The notes below the pieces were generated by a model. It searched no databases. It was not told where the DNA came from and saw nothing but the letters and a program-made list of their open reading frames with translations. This document shows, piece after piece, positions 9,112-18,354 of a DNA stretch of 64,000 nucleotides. The translations under genes were made by a program, and so were the position numbers. Source of the DNA: Haloarcula regularis (lineage in GTDB: Archaea; Halobacteriota; Halobacteria; Halobacteriales; Haloarculaceae); contig NZ_CP119794.1 of assembly GCF_029338315.1 (NCBI RefSeq), forward strand, positions 806,001 through 870,000, read 5' to 3'. The first letter of the stretch is position 1, and every line of letters begins with the position of its first letter.

Positions 9112-10552
9112 TCAGTCGTCCGCGGGCGTCGGGTTCCCGGTGATGTCCGGGCGGACGACGTCGCGGTCGGTCGCCTCGCCCTCGATGTCGTAGGGGTACT
9201 CGCCGGTGACACAGCCCAGACAGAGGTCGGCGCGACTCTCTCCCAGCGCCGCCGCGATGGCGTCGATGGAGAGGTACGACAGCGTGTCGGCCTCGATGTC
9301 GTCGCGGATGTCCTCGACGGACCGGCCGGCCGCGATGAGCTCGTCGCGGGAGGCCATGTCGATGCCCATGTAGCACGGCGAGACGATGGGCGGCGAGCCG
9401 ATTCGGACGTGGACCGCCTCCGCCCCGGCGTCTTTCAGCAGGGAGATGAGTGCGTCGAGGTGGTCCCGCGCACGATGGAGTCGTCGATGATGGTGACCGA
9501 CTTCCCCTCGATAGTCGACTTGATGGGGTTGAGTTTCAGGCGGACGGCGCGTTCGCGCTCGTCTTGCGTCGGCATGATGAACGTCCGGCCGACGTACCGG
9601 TTTTTCATCAGGCCCTCCGCGAACTCGATGTCCGAACCGTCGTCCTGGGCGGCCTCGGCGTACCCGGAAGCAAACGCCCGACCGGAGTCGGGCACCGGGA
9701 GGACGACGTCGGACTCGATGCCCGACTCCGCCCAGAGCTTGCGGCCCAGTTCCCGCCGAATCTCGTAGACCAGGTTCTCGTCGATGGTCGAGTCCGGTCG
9801 GGCGAAGTAGACGTGCTCGAAGAAGCAGTGGGCCGTCCGCTCCTGGTCGACGAGCTGGTAGGTGTCGAAGCCGGTCCCGTCGGGGTAGAGGACGACCAGT
9901 TCGCCGGGTTCGACGTCGCGGACGAGGTCGCCGTCAAGGGTGTCGATTGCCGCCGATTCGGAGGCGAGGACGTAGCCGTCGTCGAGTTCGCCGATACAGA
10001 GCGGTCGGTTGCCCTCGGGGTCGCGGACGCCGAGCACCGTCTCGTCGTGCATGATTGTCAGCGAATAGGACCCGTGGATGCGGTTCATCGTCCGTTTGAC
10101 CGCGCGCACGAGGTCCTCCTCCAGCAGGTTCCGAGCGAGGTCGTGGGCGATGACTTCGGTGTCGCCGTCTGAGGTGAAGGCGTGACCCAGTTCGGCCAGT
10201 TCGTCGCCGATCTCGTCGGCGTTGACGAGGTTCCCGTTGTGCGAGAGTCCCAGCGATCCGGACTTGAACGAGACCGAGAAGGGCTGGGCGCAACTGGAGT
10301 TGACGCTACCCGCGGTCGGGTAGCGGACGTGGCCGATGCCGTTGGACCCGTTCAGCGACTCCAGGTCGTCCGGAGCGAACGCGTCACCGACCAGTCCCAT
10401 CTCGACGTGGCTGTGTTGCTGGAAGCCGTCGTGGGTGACGATGCCGGCCGACTCCTGGCCGCGGTGCTGGAGGGCATACAGTGAGTAGTAGAGCGGGCGG
10501 GCGGCACTTCGGTCCTGAAGAGAGATGCCGACGACGCCGCACTTTCGTGCAT
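9112..10552 (-). pseudogene. purF: Amidophosphoribosyltransferase, two frameshifts
   Basis: First committed step of purine synthesis: PRPP plus glutamine to phosphoribosylamine. Repaired length about 480 aa. The true start at 10552 reads MHEKCGVVGISLQDRSAARP only if one A is restored in the AAA run (plus-strand TTT at 10543-10545); this places the N-terminal nucleophile Cys. The class-II amidotransferase domain continues (GHVRYPTAGS, LSHNGNLVN), then the PRPP motif [13 protein letters not shown]. One base is missing again after 9450, and the rest ([15 protein letters not shown]) runs to 9112. PurF should be essential for prototrophy, so these are probably sequence errors. Confidence 0.92.
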
Positions 10553-10570
10553 TTGTGGGATGTCAGACCG

Positions 10571-10744
10571 TTACTCGCCGGCCTTTGACTGCCACTCGTA
10601 ATCGCGTCGTTTCGCGGATTTGCCGAAGCCACACGACGCACAGACCTTCTTTTTCTTGTGATAGGACTTTTCCCCACACCGGCGACACTTCACGTGTGTC
10701 GTGGTGTTTTTCTTACCCTGGCTCGGAGTTCCTGCACCAGTCAT
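10571..10744 (-). CDS. rpl37e: 50S ribosomal protein L37e
   Basis: 57 aa zinc-ribbon ribosomal protein, [20 protein letters not shown] with the two zinc pairs CRRC and CASC ([26 protein letters not shown]). Its ATG overlaps the stop of the upstream Lsm gene by four bases (ATGA), the classic archaeal Lsm-L37e operon. It is too short for many gene finders but unmistakable. Confidence 0.95.
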   Translation of the reverse strand: MTGAGTPSQGKKNTTTHVKCRRCGEKSYHKKKKVCASCGFGKSAKRRDYEWQSKAGE

Positions 10745-10923
10745 GGATTAATCGAGACGACGTTATCCCCGCGTATAATCGTTGTGTCTTCGTCTTCGAT
10801 GACCAGGTTCATGTGCTGGTCGTAGCCCGTCAGTTCGCCCTCGAATATCTCGCCTCCCTTCAGCTGTACGGTGACCTCTTCGCCCAGTGACGCCTCGAGT
10901 ACGTCAAGCGGTCGTCCACTCAT
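10741..10923 (-). CDS. Archaeal Sm-like RNA-binding protein (Lsm)
   Basis: 60 aa Sm fold: Sm1 motif [28 protein letters not shown] and Sm2 motif [10 protein letters not shown]. Archaeal Lsm proteins form heptameric rings that bind U-rich RNA and contribute to RNA metabolism. It is followed directly by rpl37e with an ATGA overlap, so the two are translationally coupled. Confidence 0.93.
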   Translation of the reverse strand: MSGRPLDVLEASLGEEVTVQLKGGEIFEGELTGYDQHMNLVIEDEDTTIIRGDNVVSINP

Positions 10924-11004
10924 GTTCGGTTGGGATAGTGATGGCCGCTTAAACGTACCGCTTGCCCGGCCTGTCGCCCGGGGCCTTTGCCCGGCGCGAC
11001 GGTC

Positions 11005-12062
11005 TCAAACCTCGACACTGAAGGGGGCGTACGCGTCGGCATCGGCGGCGAACCCGGCCACCAGGTCCGCGAGGTCGTCCAGATCGTCGGGGTCGATGAC
11101 CTCCACCGGCGTGTGCATGTAGCGGTTCGGCAGGCCGACGTTGACCGAGGGGATCCCCTCACGCGAGGTGTAGAACGCGTCCGCGTCCGTCCCGGTCCGG
11201 GTGCCAGTGGCCTGCAACTGGACGTCGATGGCCGCCGTCTCGCCGACGTCCCGGAGGGCGTCGACGACGACCGGGTGGTTCGCGCTCCCGCGGGAGACGA
11301 CCGGCCCGCCGCCGAGTGCCACACCGTTCGAGCGTTTGCCCGGCGACTCCGGGGCGTCGGTCGCGTGGGTCACGTCGATGGCCAGCGCAGCGTCGGGAGC
11401 GACGTCGAAACCGACCATCTTCGCGCCCTGGAGGCCGACCTCCTCCTGGACCGTCGAGACGGCGTAGACCGTCGCGTCGGTGCCGCGCTCGGCCGCCCGG
11501 CGGAGCCCTTCGGCGGCCGCCCAGATACCGATGCGGTTGTCCATCCCGCGGGCCGAGAGCCGTCCGTTCGCGAGGGTGCGAATCTCCTGGGAGAACGTCA
11601 CCGGGTCGCCCCGGTCGACCATGTCGGCCACCTCGTCGCCGTCCTCGGCCCCGACGTCGACGTACTGCTCGCTGATCTCCGCGACGTCCTCGTCGTCGGG
11701 GTCACGGAGGTGGATGGCCGTCTGCCCGACGACGCCGTTGACCGGGCCGTCGCCCGTGTGTATCGTGACGTGCTGGCCGCGCGTGACCGTCTTGTCGGAC
11801 CCGCCGATACGGCTCAACCGGACGAAGCCGTCGTCCGTGAGGTCGCGGACGATGAAGCCGATCTCGTCGCCGTGGCCCGCGAGCGCCACCGACGTCTCGC
11901 CCCGTCCAGCTTCGCCACCGCGTTCCCGTAGTCGTCCGTGTACACGTCGTCCGCAAACTCGCTGACGTAGTCGACCCAGACCCGCTGGCTGTTCGCCTCG
12001 TAACCCGACGGCCCGGGCGTCTCGAGCAACGACTCGAGGAACGCACGCTGTGGTTCGTCCAT
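11005..12062 (-). pseudogene. M42 family aminopeptidase, frameshifted
   Basis: Tetrahedral (TET)-type metallo-aminopeptidase, about 352 aa repaired. The N-terminus LETPGPSGYEANSQRVWVDYV and the metal-binding AGHGDEIGFIV belong to one protein, but the frame breaks at a plus-strand CCCC run (11900-11903), where one base is missing. The remainder holds GRLSARGMDNRIG, the catalytic STVQEEVGLQGA, DVTHATDAPE, and the C-terminal RYMHTPVEVID. TET peptidases degrade peptides released by the proteasome. It stands alone, convergent with nothing obvious. Confidence 0.88.
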
Positions 12063-12139
12063 GCCCGGCGTTAGGCCCCGGCCGTCATGAAAGGGCGGTA
12101 CGGGGCAACCGATAAGGTCGACGGGGGAGAACTACCAGC

Positions 12140-12373
12140 ATGGTTGACGTTACGCTGTTCGAACTCCACCTCGAAGGGTCCCAGTTCACCGCCAACGCCC
12201 CCAACAGCGGGGTCGGCGAGGCCACTGAAAGCGACGAAGACACCGGGGAAGTCGCCGACGAGGGGACGGGTGCCGTCCCCGTCACCCTCCTCGCCGTGCT
12301 CGGGGTCGTCCTCGCGCTCGCGTCCGCCGTCGCCGCGAAGAAGATGCTCGGCGGCGACGCCGACGCCGACTGA
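12140..12373 (+). CDS. Small single-pass membrane protein
   Basis: 77 aa. An N-terminal soluble part (MVDVTLFELHLEGSQFTANAP), an acidic linker, then one hydrophobic helix (VPVTLLAVLGVVLALASAVAA) and a short KK-bearing, Asp-rich tail. The layout suggests a C-terminally anchored small protein. The pattern feels familiar among haloarchaea but I cannot assign a family. It sits between the M42 peptidase and the photolyase remnant. Confidence 0.65.
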   Translation: MVDVTLFELHLEGSQFTANAPNSGVGEATESDEDTGEVADEGTGAVPVTLLAVLGVVLALASAVAAKKMLGGDADAD

Positions 12374-12536
12374 CCGGACGGGGACGGCAGTGCTCCCGGC
12401 TGGAGCGACGACTAGTACCGGACGGTTCGTCGCGGAGCCGCCGTCGACGTGACGACGAGAGACGAGCAGTCGCCCTCCCAGCGAGCGGGACGAACCCGCC
12501 TGGTAACCCGGCCCAGTCCTAACTCCGGGCAGATCT

Positions 12537-13307
12537 ATGGCGGACCCGCCGTTGCCGCGTCCCGCGCCCGCGTCGCCCGCACCGCCGACGGACGGCAGCG
12601 GCTGTATCGTCTGGCATCGCCGCCACCTCCGTACCACCGACCACCCCGCCCTGAGCCAGGCGGCCCGTGAGTACGACACACTCTGCCCGCTGTTCGTCTT
12701 CGACCCGCACTTCTACGGCGACGCATCCCTGGCCTGCGACGCCCGAATCCGCTTTCTCCACGAGTGTCTCGCCGACCTACGGGAGCAGTACACCGACCGC
12801 GGCGGCGAACTGACCCGCGCCCACGGCGACCCGATTGCGGTGCTCGAGAACGTCGTCGACGCGGACCCGGCGATAAACTACACGCAGTTCCAGAGCCAGG
12901 CGGGCGTCGTCGGGACGAACATGTTGCGCACGTACAACCCGCGCAAGCAGGTCCGTGACAACGACCCGGAGGGTGCGTTCGTCCGTCGGTGGGTGCCGGA
13001 ACTCGATCCGCTTCCGGTCGAACACCTGGACCAGCCCGAGAAGACCCCGCTGCACGTCCAGGACGAGTGTGGGATCACCATCGGCGAGGACCACCCGTAC
13101 CCCGTGGTCGAGTACGAGGCGGCGCGACAGGCGCGCCTGGACGAGGTCGAGTCGCTCCAGGACAGGGCCGAGGCCGCGCTGTCCGATCCCGAGGTCGCCC
13201 GGCGCGCGTCGCTATCCCTGCGTGGCCGGACAAATAACTCCGCTGGCGGGCACGACGACGACCCAGGAGACGACGACGGGCCGCAGACGTCACTGTTCTC
13301 GTTCTGA
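12537..13307 (+). pseudogene. DNA photolyase/cryptochrome family gene with large internal deletion
   Basis: The first ~100 residues are a photolyase N-terminal domain (CIVWHRRHLRTTDHPAL, CPLFVFDPHFYGD, CLADLREQYTDRGGEL, HGDPIAVLEN). The frame then passes directly into the photolyase C-terminus (DADPAINYTQFQSQAGVVG, YNPRKQVRDNDPEGAFVRRWVPEL, LDQPEKTPLHVQ). Family members are about 450-520 aa; this is 256 aa. The missing segment (junction near 12840-12860) carries much of the FAD-binding helical domain, so the product should not bind flavin normally. The deletion is in frame. It could be a relic or an assembly collapse. Confidence 0.8.
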
Positions 13308-13536
13308 ACGCGGCCGGGCACGCCCGACCTCGACAGTGGTACCTCGGCCCCTGTCCGCTGTCGACAGCGTCTATCGGGAGGCCCTGTATTGGAATTTGTT
13401 TGCAAGACCAAGAGCGATTGGGAACATTGCACGTCCTCCGAGAGGCGTCGAAATTCACGAAGAAATCGCAGACTGTACTCATCGTTCGTGTTCTGGGGAC
13501 GGAGAAACAGGCGAACCCCTGTCGAGCCCTGCGCTC

Positions 13537-13550
13537 AGTAGTATTGTATA
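13537..13550 (+). promoter_or_regulatory. TATTG-box upstream of rhodanese-MBL gene
   Basis: AGTAGTATTGTATA, about 59 bp before the ATG at 13609, is followed by a TATA-like ACGTTTAGTAC (13569-13579) and a GGTGGGGG Shine-Dalgarno-like stretch. It is nearly identical to the sites before thioredoxin and the HTH regulator. The rest of 13308-13536 holds no gene that I can support. Confidence 0.5.
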
Positions 13551-13608
13551 GAAGTTGGATTACTATGCAAACGTTTAGTACACCCATCCGGTAGGTGGGG
13601 GTGACGAC

Positions 13609-14802
13609 ATGAATCCAGAAGACTTCCCGACCCCGGACGAAGAAGTGGAAACCGTCGAACCTGCCGCGCTCAAAGAGCGCATCGACGACGGTGACGACGT
13701 CACACTGCTCGACACCCGGATGGAATCGGACTACGAGGAGTGGGCCATCGACGGCGAGAACGTCACGTCCTTCAACGTCCCGTACTACGAGTTCCTCGAC
13801 GACGAGATCGACGCGGACGTCCTCGAGACAGTGCCCGACGACCGCGAGGTGACGGTCCTGTGTGCGAAAGGCGGGGCCAGCGAGTACGTCGCCGGCCGTC
13901 TCGCAGAGCACGACTACGAGGTCGAACACCTCGAGGAGGGGATGAACGGCTGGGCGCGCATCTACGAGGCCATGGAGGTCACGGACTACGACGGTGCGGG
14001 CACCCTCCTCCAGTACCAGCGTCCCTCCTCGGGCTGTCTGGGCTACCTGGTCTACGACGACGGCGAAGCGGCGGTCATCGACCCGCTCCGTGCGTTCACG
14101 GACCGCTACCTCGAGGACGCCGCGGAACTGGGCGTCGACCTGCAGTACGCGCTCGACACCCACATCCACGCCGACCACATCTCGGGCGTGCGCGACCTGG
14201 ACGAGGCGGGCGTCGAGGGCGTCATCCCGGCCGCTGCCGTCGACCGCGGGGTCACCTACGCGGACGAACTGACGACCGCCGCGGACGGCGACACGTTCTC
14301 CGTCGGCGACGTCACCATCGAGGCCGTCCACACCCCCGGCCACACCACGGGGATGACCTCCTACCTGGTCGACGGGAGCCTGCTCGCGACCGGTGACGGG
14401 CTCTTCGTCGAGAGCGTCGCCCGTCCCGACCTCGAGGAGGGCGACGAGGGCGCCCCCGACGCCGCGCGGATGCTCTACGAGTCGCTCAACGAGCGCGTGC
14501 TCTCGCTGTCCGACGACACGCTCGTCGGAGGAGCTCACTTCAGCGACGCCGCCGAACCGGCCGCGGACGGCACCTACACCGCCCCCATCGGCCAGCTGAT
14601 CGATGAGATGGACGCGCTCACGATGGACGAGGACGAGTTCGTCGAGCTCATCCTGTCGGACATGCCGCCCCGCCCGGCCAACTACGAGGACATCATCGCG
14701 ACGAACCTCGGGCAGAACGCCGTCGACGACGACCGGGCGTTCACGCTCGAGCTGGGGCCGAACAACTGTGCAGCGAGCCAGGAGTCCCTCGCGGGTGACT
14801 GA
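13609..14802 (+). CDS. Rhodanese-metallo-beta-lactamase fusion (persulfide dioxygenase-like)
   Basis: 397 aa. N-terminal rhodanese domain (about 15-125) with active-site cysteine in VLCAKGGASEYVAG, then an ETHE1/GloB-like metallo-beta-lactamase domain with the dinuclear/mononuclear iron motif DTHIHADHISG, VHTPGHTTGM and TGDGLFVES. Such fusions oxidise low-molecular-weight persulfides to sulfite or shuttle sulfane sulfur to thiosulfate; haloarchaea would use gamma-glutamylcysteine rather than glutathione (known for the group). It is followed after 8 bp by two YeeE/YedE genes, so it is probably the first gene of a sulfur operon. Confidence 0.88.
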   Translation: MNPEDFPTPDEEVETVEPAALKERIDDGDDVTLLDTRMESDYEEWAIDGENVTSFNVPYYEFLDDEIDADVLETVPDDREVTVLCAKGGASEYVAGRLAEHDYEVEHLEEGMNGWARIYEAMEVTDYDGAGTLLQYQRPSSGCLGYLVYDDGEAAVIDPLRAFTDRYLEDAAELGVDLQYALDTHIHADHISGVRDLDEAGVEGVIPAAAVDRGVTYADELTTAADGDTFSVGDVTIEAVHTPGHTTGMTSYLVDGSLLATGDGLFVESVARPDLEEGDEGAPDAARMLYESLNERVLSLSDDTLVGGAHFSDAAEPAADGTYTAPIGQLIDEMDALTMDEDEFVELILSDMPPRPANYEDIIATNLGQNAVDDDRAFTLELGPNNCAASQESLAGD

Positions 14803-14810
14803 GGCGGGTG

Positions 14811-15296
14811 ATGGTCCCTGAACTAGTCGCGCTCCAGGTCGCCGCCGACCTGTTCCCCAACGGCATCGGTCGGTACGCCGTCGGCGGGCTCCTCGTCGGC
14901 CTCGGGGCGGCGGTCATCTACGTCGGCACCGGCATCAGCGCCGGCGCCAGCACGTTCCTCGAGTCGACGCTGTCGTACGTCTCCGGCCAGTCGCGGTTCC
15001 GGCAGTACGTCGCCTCGCGCGACTGGCGGCTCGTGTTCACGCTCGGCATCGTCCTCGGGGCCGCCGTCTACGCGGTGGTCTACCAGGGCGGCGCCTGGAC
15101 GACGGAGGTCGCCTGGTGGCGACTGCTTGCCGGCGGCGTCCTCGTCGGCGTGGGGACCCGCGTCGGCAAGGGGTGTACCTCCGGCCACGGGGTCTGTGGC
15201 GTCGGCTCGGCCTCGAAGACGTCGCTGGCGGGGGTACTGGCCTTCCTGGCCACGGCGATACTGACGGCGCAGGTGGTCGCCGCGCTGGGGGGGTGA
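14811..15296 (+). CDS. YeeE/YedE family transporter, half-protein 1
   Basis: About 161 aa, four or five hydrophobic segments, with the signature GVGTRVGKGCTSGHGVCG containing the conserved cysteines of YeeE/YedE (sulf_transp) proteins. Characterised relatives (TsuA) import thiosulfate through cysteine relays. Here, as commonly in archaea and many bacteria, the transporter is split into two short proteins encoded in tandem. A GTG three bases upstream is an alternative start. Confidence 0.88.
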   Translation: MVPELVALQVAADLFPNGIGRYAVGGLLVGLGAAVIYVGTGISAGASTFLESTLSYVSGQSRFRQYVASRDWRLVFTLGIVLGAAVYAVVYQGGAWTTEVAWWRLLAGGVLVGVGTRVGKGCTSGHGVCGVGSASKTSLAGVLAFLATAILTAQVVAALGG

Positions 15297-15303
15297 CGCC
15301 GTG

Positions 15304-15774
15304 ATGGCGGGGGCTTCGTCGGATCGCCACCCGATGTTCGTCCCGCTCGTGCTGGTCGGCGGCATCATCTTCGGGTTCGGCCTCGGGTTCAGCCACATGG
15401 CCCGGCCCGAAGTGGTGCTGAACTTCCTCCAGTTCGAGGACTTCGGCCTGCTGTTCGTGATGTTCGGCGGCGCGGCGGTGACGGGCCTCGCGTTCTTCGT
15501 CACGCCGCGCGTGCTGGACCGGGCGCCGCTGACCGGCGACCGATTCGAGCGCCGGCTGAAGCCCTTCGACCGGAACGTCCTCGTCGGTGGGGGCATCTTC
15601 GGCGTGGGCTGGGGGCTGTCGGGCATCTGTCCCGGCGCCGCCTACGCGAGTCTCGGCATCGGCAACGTGACCATCCTGTGGGCCATCGCGGGGATGTTCC
15701 TCGGGGCCTACGCACAGGGGTGGTGGCGCAGCCGAACAGACACCGCCGACCCTGCCGCCACCGGGGCGGACTGA
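15304..15774 (+). CDS. YeeE/YedE family transporter, half-protein 2
   Basis: About 156 aa membrane protein, FGFGLGFSHMARPEVVLNFLQF and the second conserved cysteine signature GVGWGLSGICPGAAYASLG. Pairs with the half-protein upstream (7 bp gap) to form a thiosulfate- or sulfur-related permease. GTG at 15301 is an alternative start. It lies within a same-strand run from the rhodanese-MBL gene to the PiT-like permease. Confidence 0.88.
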   Translation: MAGASSDRHPMFVPLVLVGGIIFGFGLGFSHMARPEVVLNFLQFEDFGLLFVMFGGAAVTGLAFFVTPRVLDRAPLTGDRFERRLKPFDRNVLVGGGIFGVGWGLSGICPGAAYASLGIGNVTILWAIAGMFLGAYAQGWWRSRTDTADPAATGAD

Positions 15775-15785
15775 CCTGCAGACCG

Positions 15786-16967
15786 ATGGAGGTCTCCGTC
15801 GTCGCGCTCTTTCTGGTCGCTGGCCTCGCGAGTCTGTTCATGGCCTGGGTCATCGGCGCTGGTTCGAGCGGTGCGACTCCCTTCGCCCCCGCGGTCGGCG
15901 CCAACGCTATCTCGACGATGCGCGCGGCGTTCGTCGTCGGCATCTTCGGGCTGGCGGGCGCGGTGACACAGGGGGCGAATGTCTCGGAAGCCGTCGGTCG
16001 CGGCCTCGTCGGCGGCGTGAGTCTCCCCGCGGTCGGGGTCATCGTCGCGCTCCTCGCCGGGGCGGGGCTCATGGCCGTCGGCATCTACACCGGGTATCCC
16101 ATCGCGACGGCCTTCACCGTCACCGGCGCGGTCATCGGCGTCGGGCTGGCACTCGGGGGGGCACCCGTCTGGGCGAAGTACCAGCAGATAGCGACCGTGT
16201 GGGTCCTGACGCCCGTCGTCGGTGGCGGGGTCGCCTACGGCATCGCGAGCGTGTTGCCACGGCCGTCGGTCCCGGAGGCGGCGACGATACCCACTCTCGC
16301 TGCCGTCGTCGGCGTCGTCCTCGCCAACGTCGAGTTCGCCTTCCTCGGCCCCGACGGCGCCCCCGGGTCGCTCGCGGGGTTCGGCCAGCGGGTCCTCGGT
16401 CTCGACGGGCTCGTCGCGGCCGTCCTCCTGTCCGGAGCCGTCGCCCTCGTCGTCTGGGTCGCGGTGTACCGGGACATCCGTCGCGACGAGGCGGCCGGGC
16501 TCAGACACGTCCTCCTGGCGCTGGGCTCCCTGGTGGCGTTCTCGGCCGGCGGGAGCCAGGTCGGCCTCGCGGTGGGCCCCCTCTTACCGTTGCTGGACGA
16601 GGTGGGCACGCTGTCGCCGGCGGTCGTGCTGGCCGGCGGCGGCGTCGGTATCCTCGTCGGGTCGTGGACCGGCGCGCCGCGGATGATCAAGTCGCTCGCC
16701 CAGGACTACTCCTCGCTGGGCCCCCGTCGATCCATCGCCGCTCTCGTCCCCTCGTTTCTCATCGCACAGACCGCGGTGTTCCTGGGCGTGCCGGTGTCGT
16801 TCAACGAGATAATCGTCAGCGCAATCATCGGCAGCGGGGCCGCGGTCGGCGGCGGCAGCGCCGTCGACCCGCGGAAGGTCCTGGTCACGGTCGGCGCCTG
16901 GGCCGGTTCCTTCGGCCTCTCGCTGGCCGTCGGCTACGGGTCGATGACGGCCATGAGCGCCCTGTAA
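15786..16967 (+). CDS. PiT-family inorganic anion permease (phosphate or sulfate)
   Basis: 393 aa with about ten hydrophobic segments. PiT hallmarks: N-terminal GANAISTMRAAFVVG and C-terminal repeat with VSAIIGSGAAVGGGSAVD. PiT proteins are annotated as phosphate transporters, but the family also contains the sulfate permease CysP. Its position as last gene behind two YeeE/YedE genes and a persulfide-oxidising enzyme argues for sulfate or another sulfur oxyanion here (inference). It ends 10 bp before the convergent tandem UspA gene. Confidence 0.85.
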   Translation: MEVSVVALFLVAGLASLFMAWVIGAGSSGATPFAPAVGANAISTMRAAFVVGIFGLAGAVTQGANVSEAVGRGLVGGVSLPAVGVIVALLAGAGLMAVGIYTGYPIATAFTVTGAVIGVGLALGGAPVWAKYQQIATVWVLTPVVGGGVAYGIASVLPRPSVPEAATIPTLAAVVGVVLANVEFAFLGPDGAPGSLAGFGQRVLGLDGLVAAVLLSGAVALVVWVAVYRDIRRDEAAGLRHVLLALGSLVAFSAGGSQVGLAVGPLLPLLDEVGTLSPAVVLAGGGVGILVGSWTGAPRMIKSLAQDYSSLGPRRSIAALVPSFLIAQTAVFLGVPVSFNEIIVSAIIGSGAAVGGGSAVDPRKVLVTVGAWAGSFGLSLAVGYGSMTAMSAL

Positions 16968-16977
16968 GTCGGGGCGC

Positions 16978-17820
16978 TCAGGCGGTTCGTGGCGGCGGGA
17001 CGAGGTAGACGTTCCCCTTCGCACGGGCCACGACGTCCTCGGAGACGCTCCCGAGCAACAGCCGGCGCATCCGACTCCGGCCCCGGGAGCCGACGAGCGT
17101 CGTCGTCGGTCGCACCGTCGCTTCGACGTCGAGAATCTCGTCGGCCGGGTCACCGCGCCGGACCTCGACGGTCGTGTCGATGTCCCACTGCGACAGCGTC
17201 GCCGCGAGCTCGTCGAGGCGGTCCACCGGGTTCTCGGCGTCGCCGGTGGCGTCTTTCGGTGATTCGACGTGGACGAGCGTCGCTTCCTGGGTGGCGTGTC
17301 GGAGGTACGAGAACGCGTCGAACGCGCGCTCGGCGTTCGCTGAGAAGTCGGTCGCGTAGAGAATCCGCTGGAACAGGTGCTCCCTGAGCACGTCCGGGTC
17401 CTCGGCCTCGCGCTCGATGCGGTTGACCAGGAGCGGCACGACGGTGGTCCGCGCGAGGTTGCGAGCCGTCGACCCGATGACGCGGTTCTCGAGCGGACTC
17501 TGCCCGCGCGAGCCGATTATCGTCAGGTCGGCGCGTTCGGCCTCGGCGATGCCGTTGATGCGCCGGTGGGGCGTCCCGCGCACGACGTGGGTCTCGGTCG
17601 CGAACCCGGCGTCTTCCATCACCTTCCGGTACCGGGCGAGTCCACGCTCGCGCCGCTCCCTGAAGTCCATCCCGGGCATCCCCGCGTGGACGTTGGACGG
17701 GATGACCGTGACGAGGTGGATCGTCTCGACGCCGATGCGGCCGAGACACTCGAGGCACGTCTCGTTCTCTATCGCTGCTTCGCTCGCCGCCGAGAGGTCT
17801 GTCGCGTATATCGCCCTCAT
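16978..17820 (-). CDS. Tandem universal stress protein (two UspA domains)
   Basis: 280 aa: MRAIYATDLSAASEAAIEN opens domain 1, with the ATP-binding-type loop TIIGSRGQSPLENRVIGSTARNL; domain 2 begins ILYATDFSANAERAFDAF and ends with LVGSRGRSRMRRLLLGSVSEDV. The start at 17820 is preceded by a divergent AT-rich promoter region shared with the TauE/SafE unit, and a TATTG-box lies about 41 bp upstream. The open frame continues far upstream antisense to the TauE gene, but that extension is not coding in character. Confidence 0.88.
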   Translation of the reverse strand: MRAIYATDLSAASEAAIENETCLECLGRIGVETIHLVTVIPSNVHAGMPGMDFRERRERGLARYRKVMEDAGFATETHVVRGTPHRRINGIAEAERADLTIIGSRGQSPLENRVIGSTARNLARTTVVPLLVNRIEREAEDPDVLREHLFQRILYATDFSANAERAFDAFSYLRHATQEATLVHVESPKDATGDAENPVDRLDELAATLSQWDIDTTVEVRRGDPADEILDVEATVRPTTTLVGSRGRSRMRRLLLGSVSEDVVARAKGNVYLVPPPRTA

Positions 17821-17860
17821 ACCCGAGGGTACGATACCTGGCATTAATATTGTTTTGATT

Positions 17861-17874
17861 GGGCAATACAATCC
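17861..17874 (-). promoter_or_regulatory. Possible TATTG-box upstream of the tandem UspA gene
   Basis: On the minus strand GGATTGTATTGCCC lies about 41 bp before the UspA ATG, followed by AATATTAATG. It resembles, less perfectly, the TATTG-box before sulfur genes. It lies in the 370-bp divergent intergenic region 17821-18189, which is strikingly AT-rich for this genome and otherwise empty. Confidence 0.3.
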
Positions 17875-18078
17875 ACACAGCCTGACGGGCAGAACGTGGA
17901 TTCGGCTCGGACACGGTCGCAAGAAACGGCCGTGAGATCGTGTCGGGTGCTCCTGACTCCACGGCCGCGCGCAAGTTAATTTCGCGCTCCGAACGACGCT
18001 TTCAACAATTTCTGTCTGACGCCGATATTTCGATAACGTATCCGAATATTTCGGTGGGTTAGCGATTAGATACTTCTC

Positions 18079-18090
18079 AATAATATTGTG
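18079..18090 (+). promoter_or_regulatory. Possible TATTG-box upstream of the TauE/SafE unit
   Basis: AATAATATTGTG sits about 100 bp before the small-protein ATG at 18190, in the divergent AT-rich intergenic region. The core matches the other TATTG-boxes, but the distance to the start codon is longer, so a leader or a second promoter element (TATGATATTC near 18149) would be needed. Weaker than the thioredoxin, MBL and regulator sites. Confidence 0.3.
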
Positions 18091-18189
18091 CGCCGGACCC
18101 AAAACCGTTATCAGGCTCCTCGGGTTACGGTGGGGTGAGTAGAAAAGTATGATATTCACAGAGCAAAACAAGTGTATCGGTGATGTCAG

Positions 18190-18351
18190 ATGGTAGATCT
18201 CGGAGCCCTCGCGTCGATGGGCGACGGCGCCGTCGACGCGGCGACGCTCATCGGCATCGTGCTCGTCGAGGCCGCTATCCTCTACGTTGGGTACGGTGCG
18301 GTCGAAGAGGCGTTCGGACACGTGGTGGTCAAACAGATACGGGGCAAGTAA
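18190..18351 (+). CDS. Small membrane protein preceding the sulfite exporter
   Basis: 53 aa, MVDLGALASMGDGAVDAATL followed by one hydrophobic helix (IGIVLVEAAILYVGYGAVEEAF) and a basic VVKQIRGK end. It stops three bases before the TauE/SafE start, so the two are certainly co-transcribed. Similar mini-proteins are commonly found next to TauE/SafE genes in haloarchaea (I recall a DUF for them, probably DUF7512). A small subunit or stabiliser of the exporter is a reasonable guess. Confidence 0.75.
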   Translation: MVDLGALASMGDGAVDAATLIGIVLVEAAILYVGYGAVEEAFGHVVVKQIRGK

Positions 18352-18354
18352 CAG

